64,000 nt of DNA, from NCBI GenBank assembly GCA_042408785.1, contig JBHOQU010000127.1, positions 4,496 to 68,495 on the forward strand, in the 5' to 3' direction. The DNA is from JAUQQI01 sp042408785 (lineage in GTDB: Bacteria; Chloroflexota; Dehalococcoidia; JAUQQI01). A program made the translations under genes and the position numbers. A model generated the notes under the pieces. The model saw nothing but the letters and a program-made list of their open reading frames with translations. It searched no databases and was not told the DNA's origin. Below are positions 8,075-15,954 of this stretch, one piece after another. Every line of letters starts with the position of its first letter. Within the stretch, counting starts at the first letter, position 1.

Positions 8075-9118
8075 TCAGGCGGGCAGAACGCCGCCCTCTT
8101 CCCCAAGCTCTTTAAGGGCTCCGACCAGCTCCTCGACGCCCACCGGAACCGCCCCCACCTTCCCCACCACCAGGCCGGCCGCCACCGCCGCCACCCAGGC
8201 CGACTGGACCAGGCTTGCCCCGGCTGCCAGGCTCAGGGTCAGGGCGGCGATGGTGGTATCCCCGGCCCCGGTCACATCCCGGACCTCCCGCCGGCCCACG
8301 GCCGGGACGACCTCCGGGGCCGCCCCGGGCCGGAAGAGCATCATCCCCTTCTCGCCCATGGTCACCACCAGGCTGGCGCATTTGAGCCGCTCCAGAAGGC
8401 CCTGCCCGGCCGCGGCCACATCCTCGTACCCTGAGAGGCGCCGGCCCAGGACCGCCTCCGCCTCCCGCAGGTTCGGCTTCACCAGCTCGACCCCCTGGTA
8501 TTCAAAAAACTGCTCCAGCTTCGGGTCCGCCGTCCGAAGCAGACCCCGCCGGCCCGCCCGGGCCTTCACCTCGGCGATCACCCTGGGAGTGAGCGCGCCC
8601 TTGTTGTAGTCTTCAAAGAGCACCGCATCGGCCCCGGCCAGGAGGCTTTCCAGCCGGTCTAGGAGCTCGTCCTCCACGGCCGGGGGAATGGGGGCGGTAA
8701 ACTCCCGGTCGGCGCGGACCACCTGCTGGTTGTGGGCGATGATGCGGGTCTTAAGGGTGGTGGGGCGGTCGGGGTCGGTGACGAGGCCGGCGTCGTCGAT
8801 CCCCAGGCTTGCCAGGGCCTCCCGGAGAAGCCGGGCAGCGTGGTCGGACCCCACAACCCCCACCAGAAGGGGCTCGGCCCCCAGGGCCTTGATGTTGGCG
8901 GCCACGTTGGCCGCCCCCCCAGGTCGGACCGTCTGGTCCTTTATCTCAACCACCGGGACCGGCGCCTCCGGTGAGATGCGGGTCACGGTGCCCCAGAGGT
9001 ACTCGTCCAGCATCACGTCGCCCACCACGACGATGCGCTTGGCCTGCCAGTTTCGGATGATGGCGATGAGCTCGTTTGCGCCCATAGCGACAAATTTCTC
9101 CAACGGAAGTTTACTCAA
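8075..9118 (-). CDS. rfaE1: D-glycero-beta-D-manno-heptose-7-phosphate kinase (HldE N-domain type, RfaE1)
   Basis: PfkB/ribokinase-fold sugar kinase that phosphorylates heptose-7-phosphate at C1. Signatures: VVGDVMLDEYLWGTVTRISP, the GG motif RPGGAANVAANI, and the catalytic anion-hole motif DVTGAGDT with Asp287. At 347 residues it is kinase only; the adenylyltransferase half is a separate gene at 28213. The TTG at 9118 has GGTGGA upstream and overlaps the previous gene by 8 bp. An ATG at 9085 (codon 12) also fits family length and has GGAG 12 nt upstream, so the start is uncertain. GmhA is two genes upstream, supporting heptose rather than generic sugar kinase activity. Confidence 0.88.
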   Translation of the reverse strand: MSKLPLEKFVAMGANELIAIIRNWQAKRIVVVGDVMLDEYLWGTVTRISPEAPVPVVEIKDQTVRPGGAANVAANIKALGAEPLLVGVVGSDHAARLLREALASLGIDDAGLVTDPDRPTTLKTRIIAHNQQVVRADREFTAPIPPAVEDELLDRLESLLAGADAVLFEDYNKGALTPRVIAEVKARAGRRGLLRTADPKLEQFFEYQGVELVKPNLREAEAVLGRRLSGYEDVAAAGQGLLERLKCASLVVTMGEKGMMLFRPGAAPEVVPAVGRREVRDVTGAGDTTIAALTLSLAAGASLVQSAWVAAVAAGLVVGKVGAVPVGVEELVGALKELGEEGGVLPA

Positions 9119-10067
9119 GGTCTTCCACCAGGGCCTGGGCCAGCAGGGGCACCATCAGCTCGTGGTGGCCGGTGAGATGGATCCCCCGACCGCCTTGCAG
9201 GGTGGGCCGCCGCAGGACGTTCTCCGACGGCCGGTAGTGACGCAGCATGTCCAGGTTTACCGTGGTAAAGTTCTCGACCCGGTGGCCCAGGTTGCGGGCC
9301 AGGTTGAGGGCCTTGAGGAAAACCTCGGGCAGGACCACCGCCGACCCGACGTTAAGATAAACGCCCCCTTCCAGCCGGGCCACCAGGCCCGCAAACCGGA
9401 GAAAATCCTCGAAGCTGGCGGACCCCAGGGCATCGCCCCGGGCGGCCGGGTGCATGTGAATGATGTCGGCCCCGATGGTCACGTGGAGGGTGGCGGGGAT
9501 GCCCCGCCGGTACGCCTGGGCCAGCAGGCTTACGTCCGCATTGGGCAGGTTTAACTCCAGGATTTTCCGGCCGACCACCTCCCCCCAGCCGGTCCCGGTA
9601 GCCATCGCCTCCACGGCGCACTCGTTGAGAAAGCGACCCGTCTCCTCGGCCATACCGAAAGTCCCGTCGGCCAGGCCCTCGGCCACGTCCTCGGAGGTCT
9701 GCCCGACCAGGGCCAGCTCGAAGTCGTGGATGGCCCCGGCCCCGTTCATGGCCAGGCCGTCCACGTAGCCGGCATCCATTAGGCCGATGATGACGGGGCT
9801 GAGCCCGACCTTTATAACGTGGGCCCCCAGGCCCCACACCACCGGCCGGCCCGCCGCCCGGGCCGCCCGGATGGCCCGCACCACCGCCCGCAGCTCCTCG
9901 GCCGCGAGAATCCGAGGCAGGCGGCCGAAAAACTCCCGGAAGGAGCTTCCCGGCCGCGGCGGCCCGGCCAGGGCCTCCCGGGAAACCCGGCTGGGCCGGG
10001 CCTGGAGGGGAACGGTTCGGGCCCGGCGGTGGTCCAGGCGGGGGAATTTAGGCCGCTCCGTCGGCAA
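9111..10067 (-). CDS. Deoxyhypusine-synthase-like Rossmann protein of the heptose cluster, function unknown
   Basis: A 318-residue soluble protein. Residues around 75-120 align by eye with the NAD-binding half of deoxyhypusine synthase: VVWGLGAHVIKVGLSP, then VDGLAMNGAGAIHDFEL, corresponding to the GxxxNLxxSGL and VDVLVTTAGGVEEDL blocks. The C-terminal half (IIHMHPAARGDALGSASF; NVGSAVVLPEVF) differs from the eIF5A-modifying enzymes, and I see no equivalent of their catalytic lysine motif. Bacteria lack eIF5A, so the substrate must differ. The start is TTG at 10067 with GTGGAGG 6 nt upstream, overlapping gmhA by 20 bp. Its place between gmhA and the heptose kinase suggests a role in sugar or heptose metabolism; this is inference. 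Confidence 0.6.
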   Translation of the reverse strand: MPTERPKFPRLDHRRARTVPLQARPSRVSREALAGPPRPGSSFREFFGRLPRILAAEELRAVVRAIRAARAAGRPVVWGLGAHVIKVGLSPVIIGLMDAGYVDGLAMNGAGAIHDFELALVGQTSEDVAEGLADGTFGMAEETGRFLNECAVEAMATGTGWGEVVGRKILELNLPNADVSLLAQAYRRGIPATLHVTIGADIIHMHPAARGDALGSASFEDFLRFAGLVARLEGGVYLNVGSAVVLPEVFLKALNLARNLGHRVENFTTVNLDMLRHYRPSENVLRRPTLQGGRGIHLTGHHELMVPLLAQALVEDLE

Positions 10068-10635
10068 GCTCGGCCTCCACTAGGTCGCACAGAATGTGGC
10101 CCAGGGTTATATGGCACTCCTGAATCCGGGCCGTATCCTCCGACGGCACCACCAGGGCTACGTCCACCAGACCGGCCAGCGGGCCCCCATCTTTGCCGGT
10201 CAGCCCGACGGTCTTGAGGCCCAGGGCCCGGGCGGCCTCCACCGCCCGGAGGACGTTGGGACTCCGGCCGCTGGTGCTGATGGCCACCAGCACGTCCCCC
10301 GGCCGGCCAAGGGCCTCCACCTGCCGCCTGAAAACCTCTTCGAACCCGAAGTCGTTGCCGATGGCCGTAAGGGCCGAGGTGTCCACCGTCAGGGCGAGGG
10401 CGGCCAGCCCCGGCCGGTTCCGCCGGTAGCGGCCCACCAGCTCGGCCGCCAGGTGCTGGCTGTCGGCGGCGCTGCCGCCGTTGCCGCAGAACATAACCTT
10501 GTTTCCCCGTCGGAGGGCCTCGGCCACCAGCCGGGCGGCGGCCGCCAGCCGGTCGGCGAGGTTTTCGGCCAGCCAGACCTTGAGCCGGGCCGATTCGGCC
10601 AGCTGGGCCCGGACCGATGCCACCGGGTCCGTCAC
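10048..10635 (-). CDS. gmhA: Phosphoheptose isomerase (sedoheptulose-7-phosphate isomerase)
   Basis: SIS-fold enzyme converting sedoheptulose-7-phosphate to D-glycero-D-manno-heptose-7-phosphate, the first committed step of heptose synthesis. The 195-residue length is exactly that of the family. The signature GNGGSAADSQHLAAELVGRY is at 51-70. The zinc ligands known from E. coli GmhA fall at identical positions: His61, Glu65, Gln172 and His180. STSGRSPN near 120 is the phosphate-binding loop. GTG start; its GTGA overlaps the stop of the GT9 gene, and GGGAGGAGG lies just upstream. It directly precedes the deoxyhypusine-synthase-like gene. Confidence 0.95.
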   Translation of the reverse strand: MTDPVASVRAQLAESARLKVWLAENLADRLAAAARLVAEALRRGNKVMFCGNGGSAADSQHLAAELVGRYRRNRPGLAALALTVDTSALTAIGNDFGFEEVFRRQVEALGRPGDVLVAISTSGRSPNVLRAVEAARALGLKTVGLTGKDGGPLAGLVDVALVVPSEDTARIQECHITLGHILCDLVEAELADGAA

Positions 10636-11846
10636 GTCCTCCTCCCAGACCCCACCCCGGCCGGCCGGCCCAAAAGTTCGGCCGCCGCCTCAACCACCCG
10701 CCGGACGGGGATGAGGGTAAGGCAGTAGTTTTCGATGTGCCGGCAGTGGACGTGGTCGCAGGGCCGGCAGGGCAGTTCGATTTCCAAAAGCCGATATTCG
10801 GTGTCGTAAGGGTGGTACTTGGCCGGCTCCGAGGGCCCAAAGAACGTCACCACCGGAACCCCGGCCGCGGCCGCCAGGTGCATCGGGGCGCTGTCGTTCC
10901 CGATGAAAAGGTGCATCTCCCGCAGGAGGGCGGCCGTCTGACGCAGACTCAGCCGACCTACAAAGTTCGCCGCCGGCCCCCCATAGTCCTGAACGAAGCG
11001 GGCCGCCAGACTCGCCTCCTCCGGCCCGCCCACCAGGTAAACGACCATTTCTGGGTATAGCTGGCGCAGGCCCCGGGCCGCGGCCGCAAACTTGCCCACC
11101 GGCAGGCACTTGGTGGCGAAGCCCGCCCCGAGGTGGACGGCCACCCGGGGTTTCCCGCCGGCTTCGGCCGCCAGCTTCCGGCCGAACTCCAGCTCTTCGG
11201 GCCGGAAGGGGACCTGCGGCCCCCCGCCCACGGGCCGGACCCCCAGCTGACCCACCACCGCCTGCGCGAAGTCCACCCGGTGGACGGGCCGGTCGGGGCC
11301 GAGGCTTACGTGGAGCCAGGAGCCGCCGCCCCGGGCGTCGCTGCCGACCCGAAGCTTGGGTCCCAAAAGCCACGTAAAAAGGATGTCCCGGGGGTCGCCC
11401 CGCAGCTCCACGGCGGCGTCGAAGGCCTCCCGCCGGAGGCGACGGACGGCCCGCAAAAGCCCCACGGCGGCCTCCGCCCAATCCAGCCGCTCCCCCCGCC
11501 AGGCCCGGTGCCAGGGGACCTTGACGACCCAGATGCGGTCGACGGCCGGGTGGCCCGCCAGCAGGGCCGCCCCGGCCGGGTCGGCCACCAGGTGGATTTC
11601 GGCGGCGGGGAAGCGGCGGCGGAGGGCCCGGATGGCCGGCTCCGAAAGGAGCAGGTCTCCGATCGAGTCCAGCCGAACGACGGCAACCTTGAGGCCCCGG
11701 CCGTCCCCGGTGGCGAGGCGGGTGAAAACCTCCTTCCAGGCCCGGTCCCGGCCGGTCCAGCGGTCGTGGAGGCCGATGAGCCGGGCGATGGGGGACTCAA
11801 GGCGGCCGATGACCCGGCTTTTGACCTTTCGGTCGAGGCCCATCAT
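10632..11846 (-). CDS. Glycosyltransferase family 9 (heptosyltransferase-like)
   Basis: A 404-residue GT-B fold ADP-heptose:polysaccharide heptosyltransferase homologue. N-terminal acceptor domain motif VVRLDSIGDLLLSEPAIRAL; C-terminal donor domain motif FIGNDSAPMHLAAAAGVPVVTFFGPSEP. A Cys cluster LPCRPCDHVHC near the C-terminus is common in GT9 proteins. No signal peptide or transmembrane helix, so it should act at the cytosolic membrane face. Two tandem ATG codons; GGAGG abuts the first, leaving 3 nt to the second (11843), so the exact start is open. Its stop overlaps gmhA. With GmhA and the kinase nearby, heptose is the likely donor sugar. Confidence 0.9.
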   Translation of the reverse strand: MMGLDRKVKSRVIGRLESPIARLIGLHDRWTGRDRAWKEVFTRLATGDGRGLKVAVVRLDSIGDLLLSEPAIRALRRRFPAAEIHLVADPAGAALLAGHPAVDRIWVVKVPWHRAWRGERLDWAEAAVGLLRAVRRLRREAFDAAVELRGDPRDILFTWLLGPKLRVGSDARGGGSWLHVSLGPDRPVHRVDFAQAVVGQLGVRPVGGGPQVPFRPEELEFGRKLAAEAGGKPRVAVHLGAGFATKCLPVGKFAAAARGLRQLYPEMVVYLVGGPEEASLAARFVQDYGGPAANFVGRLSLRQTAALLREMHLFIGNDSAPMHLAAAAGVPVVTFFGPSEPAKYHPYDTEYRLLEIELPCRPCDHVHCRHIENYCLTLIPVRRVVEAAAELLGRPAGVGSGRRT

Positions 11847-11853
11847 CCTCCGA

Positions 11854-12987
11854 TTATAACACCGCGCGTCTGGCCCCCCGGCCCAGGATAAGCCGCCGGT
11901 AAAACTCCCGGGTCTGCTCGGCCACGGCCCGGTGGGAGAAACGGGCCACGGCCTGCCGGCGGCCCAGCTCCCCGAGGATGCGCCGCAGGGTCGGGTCCAA
12001 CATCAGCCGGCGGATCGCCCCCCGCAGCCCCAGCACATCCCCCTCCGGCACCACGAGGCCCCCATCCCCCATGGTCCGGGGAATCTCCCCCGAGTCGCTG
12101 CCCACCACCGGAACCCCGCAGGCCTGGGCCTCGACGACCACCCGCCCGAACTGCTCCTTCCACCGCCGGCCCGTTAGGGAAGGCACCACCAGGACGTCGA
12201 TGGACCGGTAAAATTCGGGCATCTCCGCCGAGGCGAAGGGACCCAGGAGCCGCCAACGGTCCCCCAGCCTTCGCAACCGGGCCTCCACCTGCCGGCGGAC
12301 GGCCGGGTCGGACCCGAATCCCCCAACGATCAGGAGCTCCCAGTCGCCTTCAAGGCCGGCCACCGCATCCAGCAGCCAGTGGGCCCCCTTCTCGGGCACC
12401 AGCCGACCGACGAAGCCGACCCGAAAGGGCCCGGACCGGGGTCGGGTCTCGGGCCGGAAGAGCTCCGGGTCCACCCCGAACTGGGGTATGATCGCCACCG
12501 GGCCGGTAAATCCCCGCCGCCGCAGGAGTTGTTCGGCCTCCCGGTTGCCGGCGATGGCCCCGGCGGCCCCGGCGAAAACGGCCCGCTGAAACCAGGAGAA
12601 GGGAGGCGGGATAGGGTTGAGCATGTTCTGCCAGGTGAAGAAAAGACAAACCGCCCCCACCCGCCGGGCCAGCCGCAGGCCGTGAAACGTCACCAGGTCG
12701 TAGGGCTCCTCGTCCAGGTGGACCAGGTCCGGCTTGAATTCGGCCAGCACCCGGCCCAGGCCCGGGTAATAATGTAGGTGGACCCGGCCGTTAAAGCGGG
12801 GGGGCAGGATGTACACCCGGTAGCCCTCGTCGTTTCCGGACTCGAAGGGGGCCACCTCCTTGCCGAACCGCCAGAACGGGGGGGCTACCAGGCCGAGCTC
12901 GATATCCCCGCCGGCCACCAGGGCCCGCAGCTTCTTGCGGTATTCGGCCACGTAGCACGCCTTGGAAACCATCAGGACCCGGATCAT
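11854..12987 (-). CDS. Glycosyltransferase family 4 protein
   Basis: A 377-residue GT-B retaining glycosyltransferase. I place the start at the ATG at 12987 (MIRVLMVSKACYVAEYRKK), whose ATGA overlaps the methyltransferase stop; reading further upstream gives Gly/Pro-rich sequence with no similarity to the fold. The donor-binding domain begins GFVGRLVPEKGAHWLLDAV. The E-x7-E-like motif VVVEAQACGVPVVGSDSGEIP is intact, and PSLTGRRWKEQFG is the acceptor-side loop seen in GT4 enzymes. The sugar donor is unknown. It is part of the minus-strand polysaccharide operon. Confidence 0.9.
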   Translation of the reverse strand: MIRVLMVSKACYVAEYRKKLRALVAGGDIELGLVAPPFWRFGKEVAPFESGNDEGYRVYILPPRFNGRVHLHYYPGLGRVLAEFKPDLVHLDEEPYDLVTFHGLRLARRVGAVCLFFTWQNMLNPIPPPFSWFQRAVFAGAAGAIAGNREAEQLLRRRGFTGPVAIIPQFGVDPELFRPETRPRSGPFRVGFVGRLVPEKGAHWLLDAVAGLEGDWELLIVGGFGSDPAVRRQVEARLRRLGDRWRLLGPFASAEMPEFYRSIDVLVVPSLTGRRWKEQFGRVVVEAQACGVPVVGSDSGEIPRTMGDGGLVVPEGDVLGLRGAIRRLMLDPTLRRILGELGRRQAVARFSHRAVAEQTREFYRRLILGRGARRAVL

Positions 12988-13757
12988 GGGCCTTTCGGAC
13001 GCTCGGCCGAGACGTGCATCACCACCGCCGCCAGGGGAACCCGGCCCAGCAGGGTCGACTCCAGGTGGGCCACAACCCACAGCGCCCGGATGAACAGCCG
13101 GAAGAGGATGTTGCCCCGGAGCCACTCGGCCCACCGTTCCCGCTCAACATAATATAAAAGGTCTTTCAGCTGGCCCACCGGGTGCATGCTGTAGCGGACG
13201 TGCCGAATCCGGAAGCCGGCCCCGGCCAGGAGCCTTAAGATGTCGGTGTGGGTGAAGCGCTGGATGTGCCCCCCGTGGCGCTCCTTCAGGTCGGCCCCAA
13301 CCCCCAGCTTCGCGGCCAGCCAGTAGAGGGTGAGGGGCTGGCCCTCGCAGGGCACTAGCAGGTGGAACCGGCCCCCCGGCCGCAGAACCCGATAGGCCTC
13401 GGCCAGGGCCTCCTCCGGCCGGGGCAGGTGCTCCAAAACGTCCACCATCAGCACGAAGTCGAAGCCGGCATCCCGGTAGGGGAGCCGGTGGGCGTCGGCC
13501 AGGACGTACTCGGCCGCCTCCGGGAAGGTTCGTCCGGCCTTAAGGCTGACGACGGAGAGGTCGCAGCCGAAGAGCTCCCAGCCCGGCCGGCGGCGGCCGA
13601 TGGTTCGCAGAAAACGGCCGGCCCCACAGCCCACCTCCAGCATCCGGCCGGGTTGGGGGGGAACCCAGGCCAGGGCCCGCCGCAACGCGATGTTCAGGGG
13701 GTGGACGTAACCGCCGCCCCAGACCTGGTCAAGCCGAGTGCGCGTAAATATACCCAA
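12984..13757 (-). CDS. Class I SAM-dependent methyltransferase of the polysaccharide cluster
   Basis: A 257-residue Rossmann methyltransferase. Motif I is MLEVGCGAGRFLRTIG near residues 38-53; motif II is the acidic GCDLS; motif post-I is DFVLMVDVLEHLPRPEEAL; then VLRPGGRFHLLVPCEG, typical of Methyltransf_11 family enzymes. The C-terminal third is basic and hydrophobic (LFRLFIRALWVVAHLE), perhaps peripherally membrane-bound. TTG start at 13757 with GGAGG 7 nt upstream; this makes a 64 bp overlap with the end of the upstream GT4 gene. It probably methylates a sugar or lipid-linked intermediate; the acceptor is unknown. Confidence 0.85.
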   Translation of the reverse strand: MGIFTRTRLDQVWGGGYVHPLNIALRRALAWVPPQPGRMLEVGCGAGRFLRTIGRRRPGWELFGCDLSVVSLKAGRTFPEAAEYVLADAHRLPYRDAGFDFVLMVDVLEHLPRPEEALAEAYRVLRPGGRFHLLVPCEGQPLTLYWLAAKLGVGADLKERHGGHIQRFTHTDILRLLAGAGFRIRHVRYSMHPVGQLKDLLYYVERERWAEWLRGNILFRLFIRALWVVAHLESTLLGRVPLAAVVMHVSAERPKGP

Positions 13758-14809
13758 CAGGTCGCCTCCGCCGTCCGCCGCCAGGTGAACTGCCGGGCCC
13801 GCTCCAGGCCCCGGGCCCGAAGCTCGGCCCGAAGGTCGGCGTCCCTTAGAAGTTTTAATATGCCCCCCAGGAGGCTTTCATCGTCCTCGGGGTCGATCAG
13901 CAGCGCCGCCTCCCCGACCACCTCCGGCAGGGAGGTCCGGTTAGAGCAGACCACCGGCGTCCCGCAGGCCATCGCCTCCAGGGGTGGCAGGCCGAAGCCT
14001 TCGTAGACGGAGGGATAAACGAAAAGTTCGGCCCCGGCATACAGGGCCGGCCGGTCCGCCTCGGGAATCGGCCCCAGGAACCTGACCCGGCCCTCAACCC
14101 CGGCCTCCCGGACCGCCTCCGGGATATCCGGGAAGATGGGACCTGGCCGGGGAAGCCTTCCGCCCACGGCCAGAACCCACGGTTCCGGTACCTCCCGAAA
14201 GAGCCTGACCAGCCGGTCCACCTGTTTGCGCCGGTCGAAGCCGCCCAGGTAAAAGATATACGGCCGGTCGAGGCCGTAGCGGCGGCGCACCGCCCCGACC
14301 CTTTCGGGCGTAAGGTCGGCCCCGAAGTCCGGGTCGACCCCCAAGGGGACCACGTCGACCCGGTCGGCCGGGACGGCCGTAAACCTGAGGATGTCGTTCC
14401 GGGTCCACCCCGAATCGGCAATGACCCGGTCGGCCCTGGCCAGCGCCCGGCGGGCGGCCCAGATGTAGAGCCTGAAGGCCAGGGAGCCCCGGTAGTCGGG
14501 GAGGGCCAGCATCAGCAGGTCGTGGACCGTCACCACCAGGGGCCGAAGCTTAAACCACGGCGGCCCTAAGTAGGGGACGTGGACCAGGTCGACCGCGGCC
14601 TTCCGGGCAAGCCGCCAGAGGTGGACCTGCTCAAACCAGACCTTTCCCAGGTTGCCCTTAAGCCGGGGCCGTTCCGGGGGCCCGAGGCGAACCGGGGTAA
14701 AATTGAACTCAGTCCCCAGCTCGCCCAGGGCCTCAAAGAGCCGGCGGCTGTACTCGCCGCTGCCCGTTTCGGGGAACTGCCAGAAATACCCGCTGAAACC
14801 GACCCGCAT
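13694..14809 (-). CDS. Glycosyltransferase family 4 protein
   Basis: A 371-residue retaining GT-B enzyme similar to mannosyltransferases of polysaccharide clusters. Visible: the N-terminal FSGYFWQFPETGSGEYSRRLF glycine-rich acceptor loop, VHDLLMLALPDY, IFYLGGFDRRKQVDRLV at the start of the donor domain, and the nucleotide-sugar site YPSVYEGFGLPPLEAMACG. No membrane segment. Its start shares one base with the stop of the neighbouring GT4 gene (TGATG), so translation is coupled. It is close in sequence to that upstream neighbour, suggesting a duplication. Confidence 0.93.
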   Translation of the reverse strand: MRVGFSGYFWQFPETGSGEYSRRLFEALGELGTEFNFTPVRLGPPERPRLKGNLGKVWFEQVHLWRLARKAAVDLVHVPYLGPPWFKLRPLVVTVHDLLMLALPDYRGSLAFRLYIWAARRALARADRVIADSGWTRNDILRFTAVPADRVDVVPLGVDPDFGADLTPERVGAVRRRYGLDRPYIFYLGGFDRRKQVDRLVRLFREVPEPWVLAVGGRLPRPGPIFPDIPEAVREAGVEGRVRFLGPIPEADRPALYAGAELFVYPSVYEGFGLPPLEAMACGTPVVCSNRTSLPEVVGEAALLIDPEDDESLLGGILKLLRDADLRAELRARGLERARQFTWRRTAEATCWVYLRALGLTRSGAAVTSTP

Positions 14810-15954
14810 CAGCCCCGCCCTCCCAGCACCTCCCGGTAGACCCCAAGGAGGGTTTCGGCGGCCGCCTCCCAGGTGAATTTTGCCGCCCGCTCCCGGCCGG
14901 CGGCCACGGCCCGGGCCCGGGCAGCCTCGTCGGTGAGGGCCTCACGGACGGCGTCGGCGATGGCCGCCGGGTCCTCGGGGTCCACCAGCCAGGCGGCATC
15001 CCCGGCCACCTCCGGCAGGGAGGCCCGGTTCGAGGTGACCACCGGCACCCCGGCCGCCATGGCCTCCAGGACCGGCAGGCCGAACCCCTCATAAAAAGAG
15101 GGGTAGACCAGCACTCCGGCCCGGCTGAGGAGGGCCGCCACCTGGGAGTCGGATAGGCCCCGGAGCCAGCGGATATCGCCCCGGAAGGGCGAGGCCCCCA
15201 GGGCGGCCAGAAAGTCGTCGTAGAGCCAGCCCGGCGCCCCCACGATAACCAGGGGCCGGGTGATGGCCGGGTATTTCTGCCGGAGCAGGTTGTAGGCGGC
15301 AATGAGCCCCGGCAGGTTCTTGCGGGGTTCGACCCGGCCGATAAACAGGATATACCCGGGCTCCAGGCCGAAGGCTTCGAGCAGGTTTTCGGCCGCCGGG
15401 TCCGGGGTTTCCGGGGGGTCCACCCCGCCGTAGACCACCCGGATTACATTCGGGTCGACCTTTAAAAACCGGACGATATCGGCGGCGGTGGCTCGGGAGT
15501 CGGCCACCACCAGCCCGGCCCGCCGGACCGAGGCCGGCACGGCCCGGCGCAGGAACCGCCCGAGCCGGCCGGGCACCCACCGGGGGTCGACCATAAAGTT
15601 CAGGTCGTGGACGGTCACCACCCCCACCGCCCGGGCCAGGGGTGGCAGCACGAAGTTAAGGCCGTGGAAGAGGTCGAAACCCGGCACCAGCCGGTCGAGG
15701 GGCACGGGGAGCCCCAACCAGAACCAGGCTGCCAGAAAGGTCCGCTCCTTAAAGGGGAGTCGGGCCTCCCGGAACCCGGGGCCGTAGGTCGCCGGGTTAA
15801 AGGGGGGACAGTCCCGGGTGGCCACCAACAGAAACGAGAATTCCGAAGGTACCCGGCTCAGGCCCCCGACTAGCCCCCGAACGAACCGGCCGATGCCGGC
15901 CGACTGCTTCAAGGCCGGGGTGAAATCAAGGGCTATTACCGGCATCGGCCGCAA
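14809..15954 (-). CDS. Glycosyltransferase family 4 protein
   Basis: A 381-residue GT-B enzyme. N-terminal acceptor domain ALDFTPALKQSAGIGRFVRGL with VVTVHDLNFMVDP; donor domain ILFIGRVEPRKNLPGLIAAY and the signature YPSFYEGFGLPVLEAMAAG followed by SNRASLPEVAG. It resembles the next GT4 downstream, so the two are probably paralogues adding successive residues. ATG at 15954 overlaps the membrane-protein gene upstream by 29 bp; ATG at 15945 (codon 4) is an equally good start. Donor sugar unknown. Confidence 0.93.
   Translation of the reverse strand: MRPMPVIALDFTPALKQSAGIGRFVRGLVGGLSRVPSEFSFLLVATRDCPPFNPATYGPGFREARLPFKERTFLAAWFWLGLPVPLDRLVPGFDLFHGLNFVLPPLARAVGVVTVHDLNFMVDPRWVPGRLGRFLRRAVPASVRRAGLVVADSRATAADIVRFLKVDPNVIRVVYGGVDPPETPDPAAENLLEAFGLEPGYILFIGRVEPRKNLPGLIAAYNLLRQKYPAITRPLVIVGAPGWLYDDFLAALGASPFRGDIRWLRGLSDSQVAALLSRAGVLVYPSFYEGFGLPVLEAMAAGVPVVTSNRASLPEVAGDAAWLVDPEDPAAIADAVREALTDEAARARAVAAGRERAAKFTWEAAAETLLGVYREVLGGRG

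Noticed and set aside
11853..11858. TATAAT promoter just before the GT9 gene
   Set aside because: The hexamer is formed by the last codons and TAA stop of the upstream GT4 gene followed by GGAGG; it is better explained as an operon junction with a ribosome-binding site.
12988..13134. Longer N-terminus (49 extra codons) for the GT4 protein at 11854
   Set aside because: The extra residues are Gly/Pro-rich out-of-frame reading of the methyltransferase gene, and the ATGA at 12987 gives the normal GT4 N-terminus.
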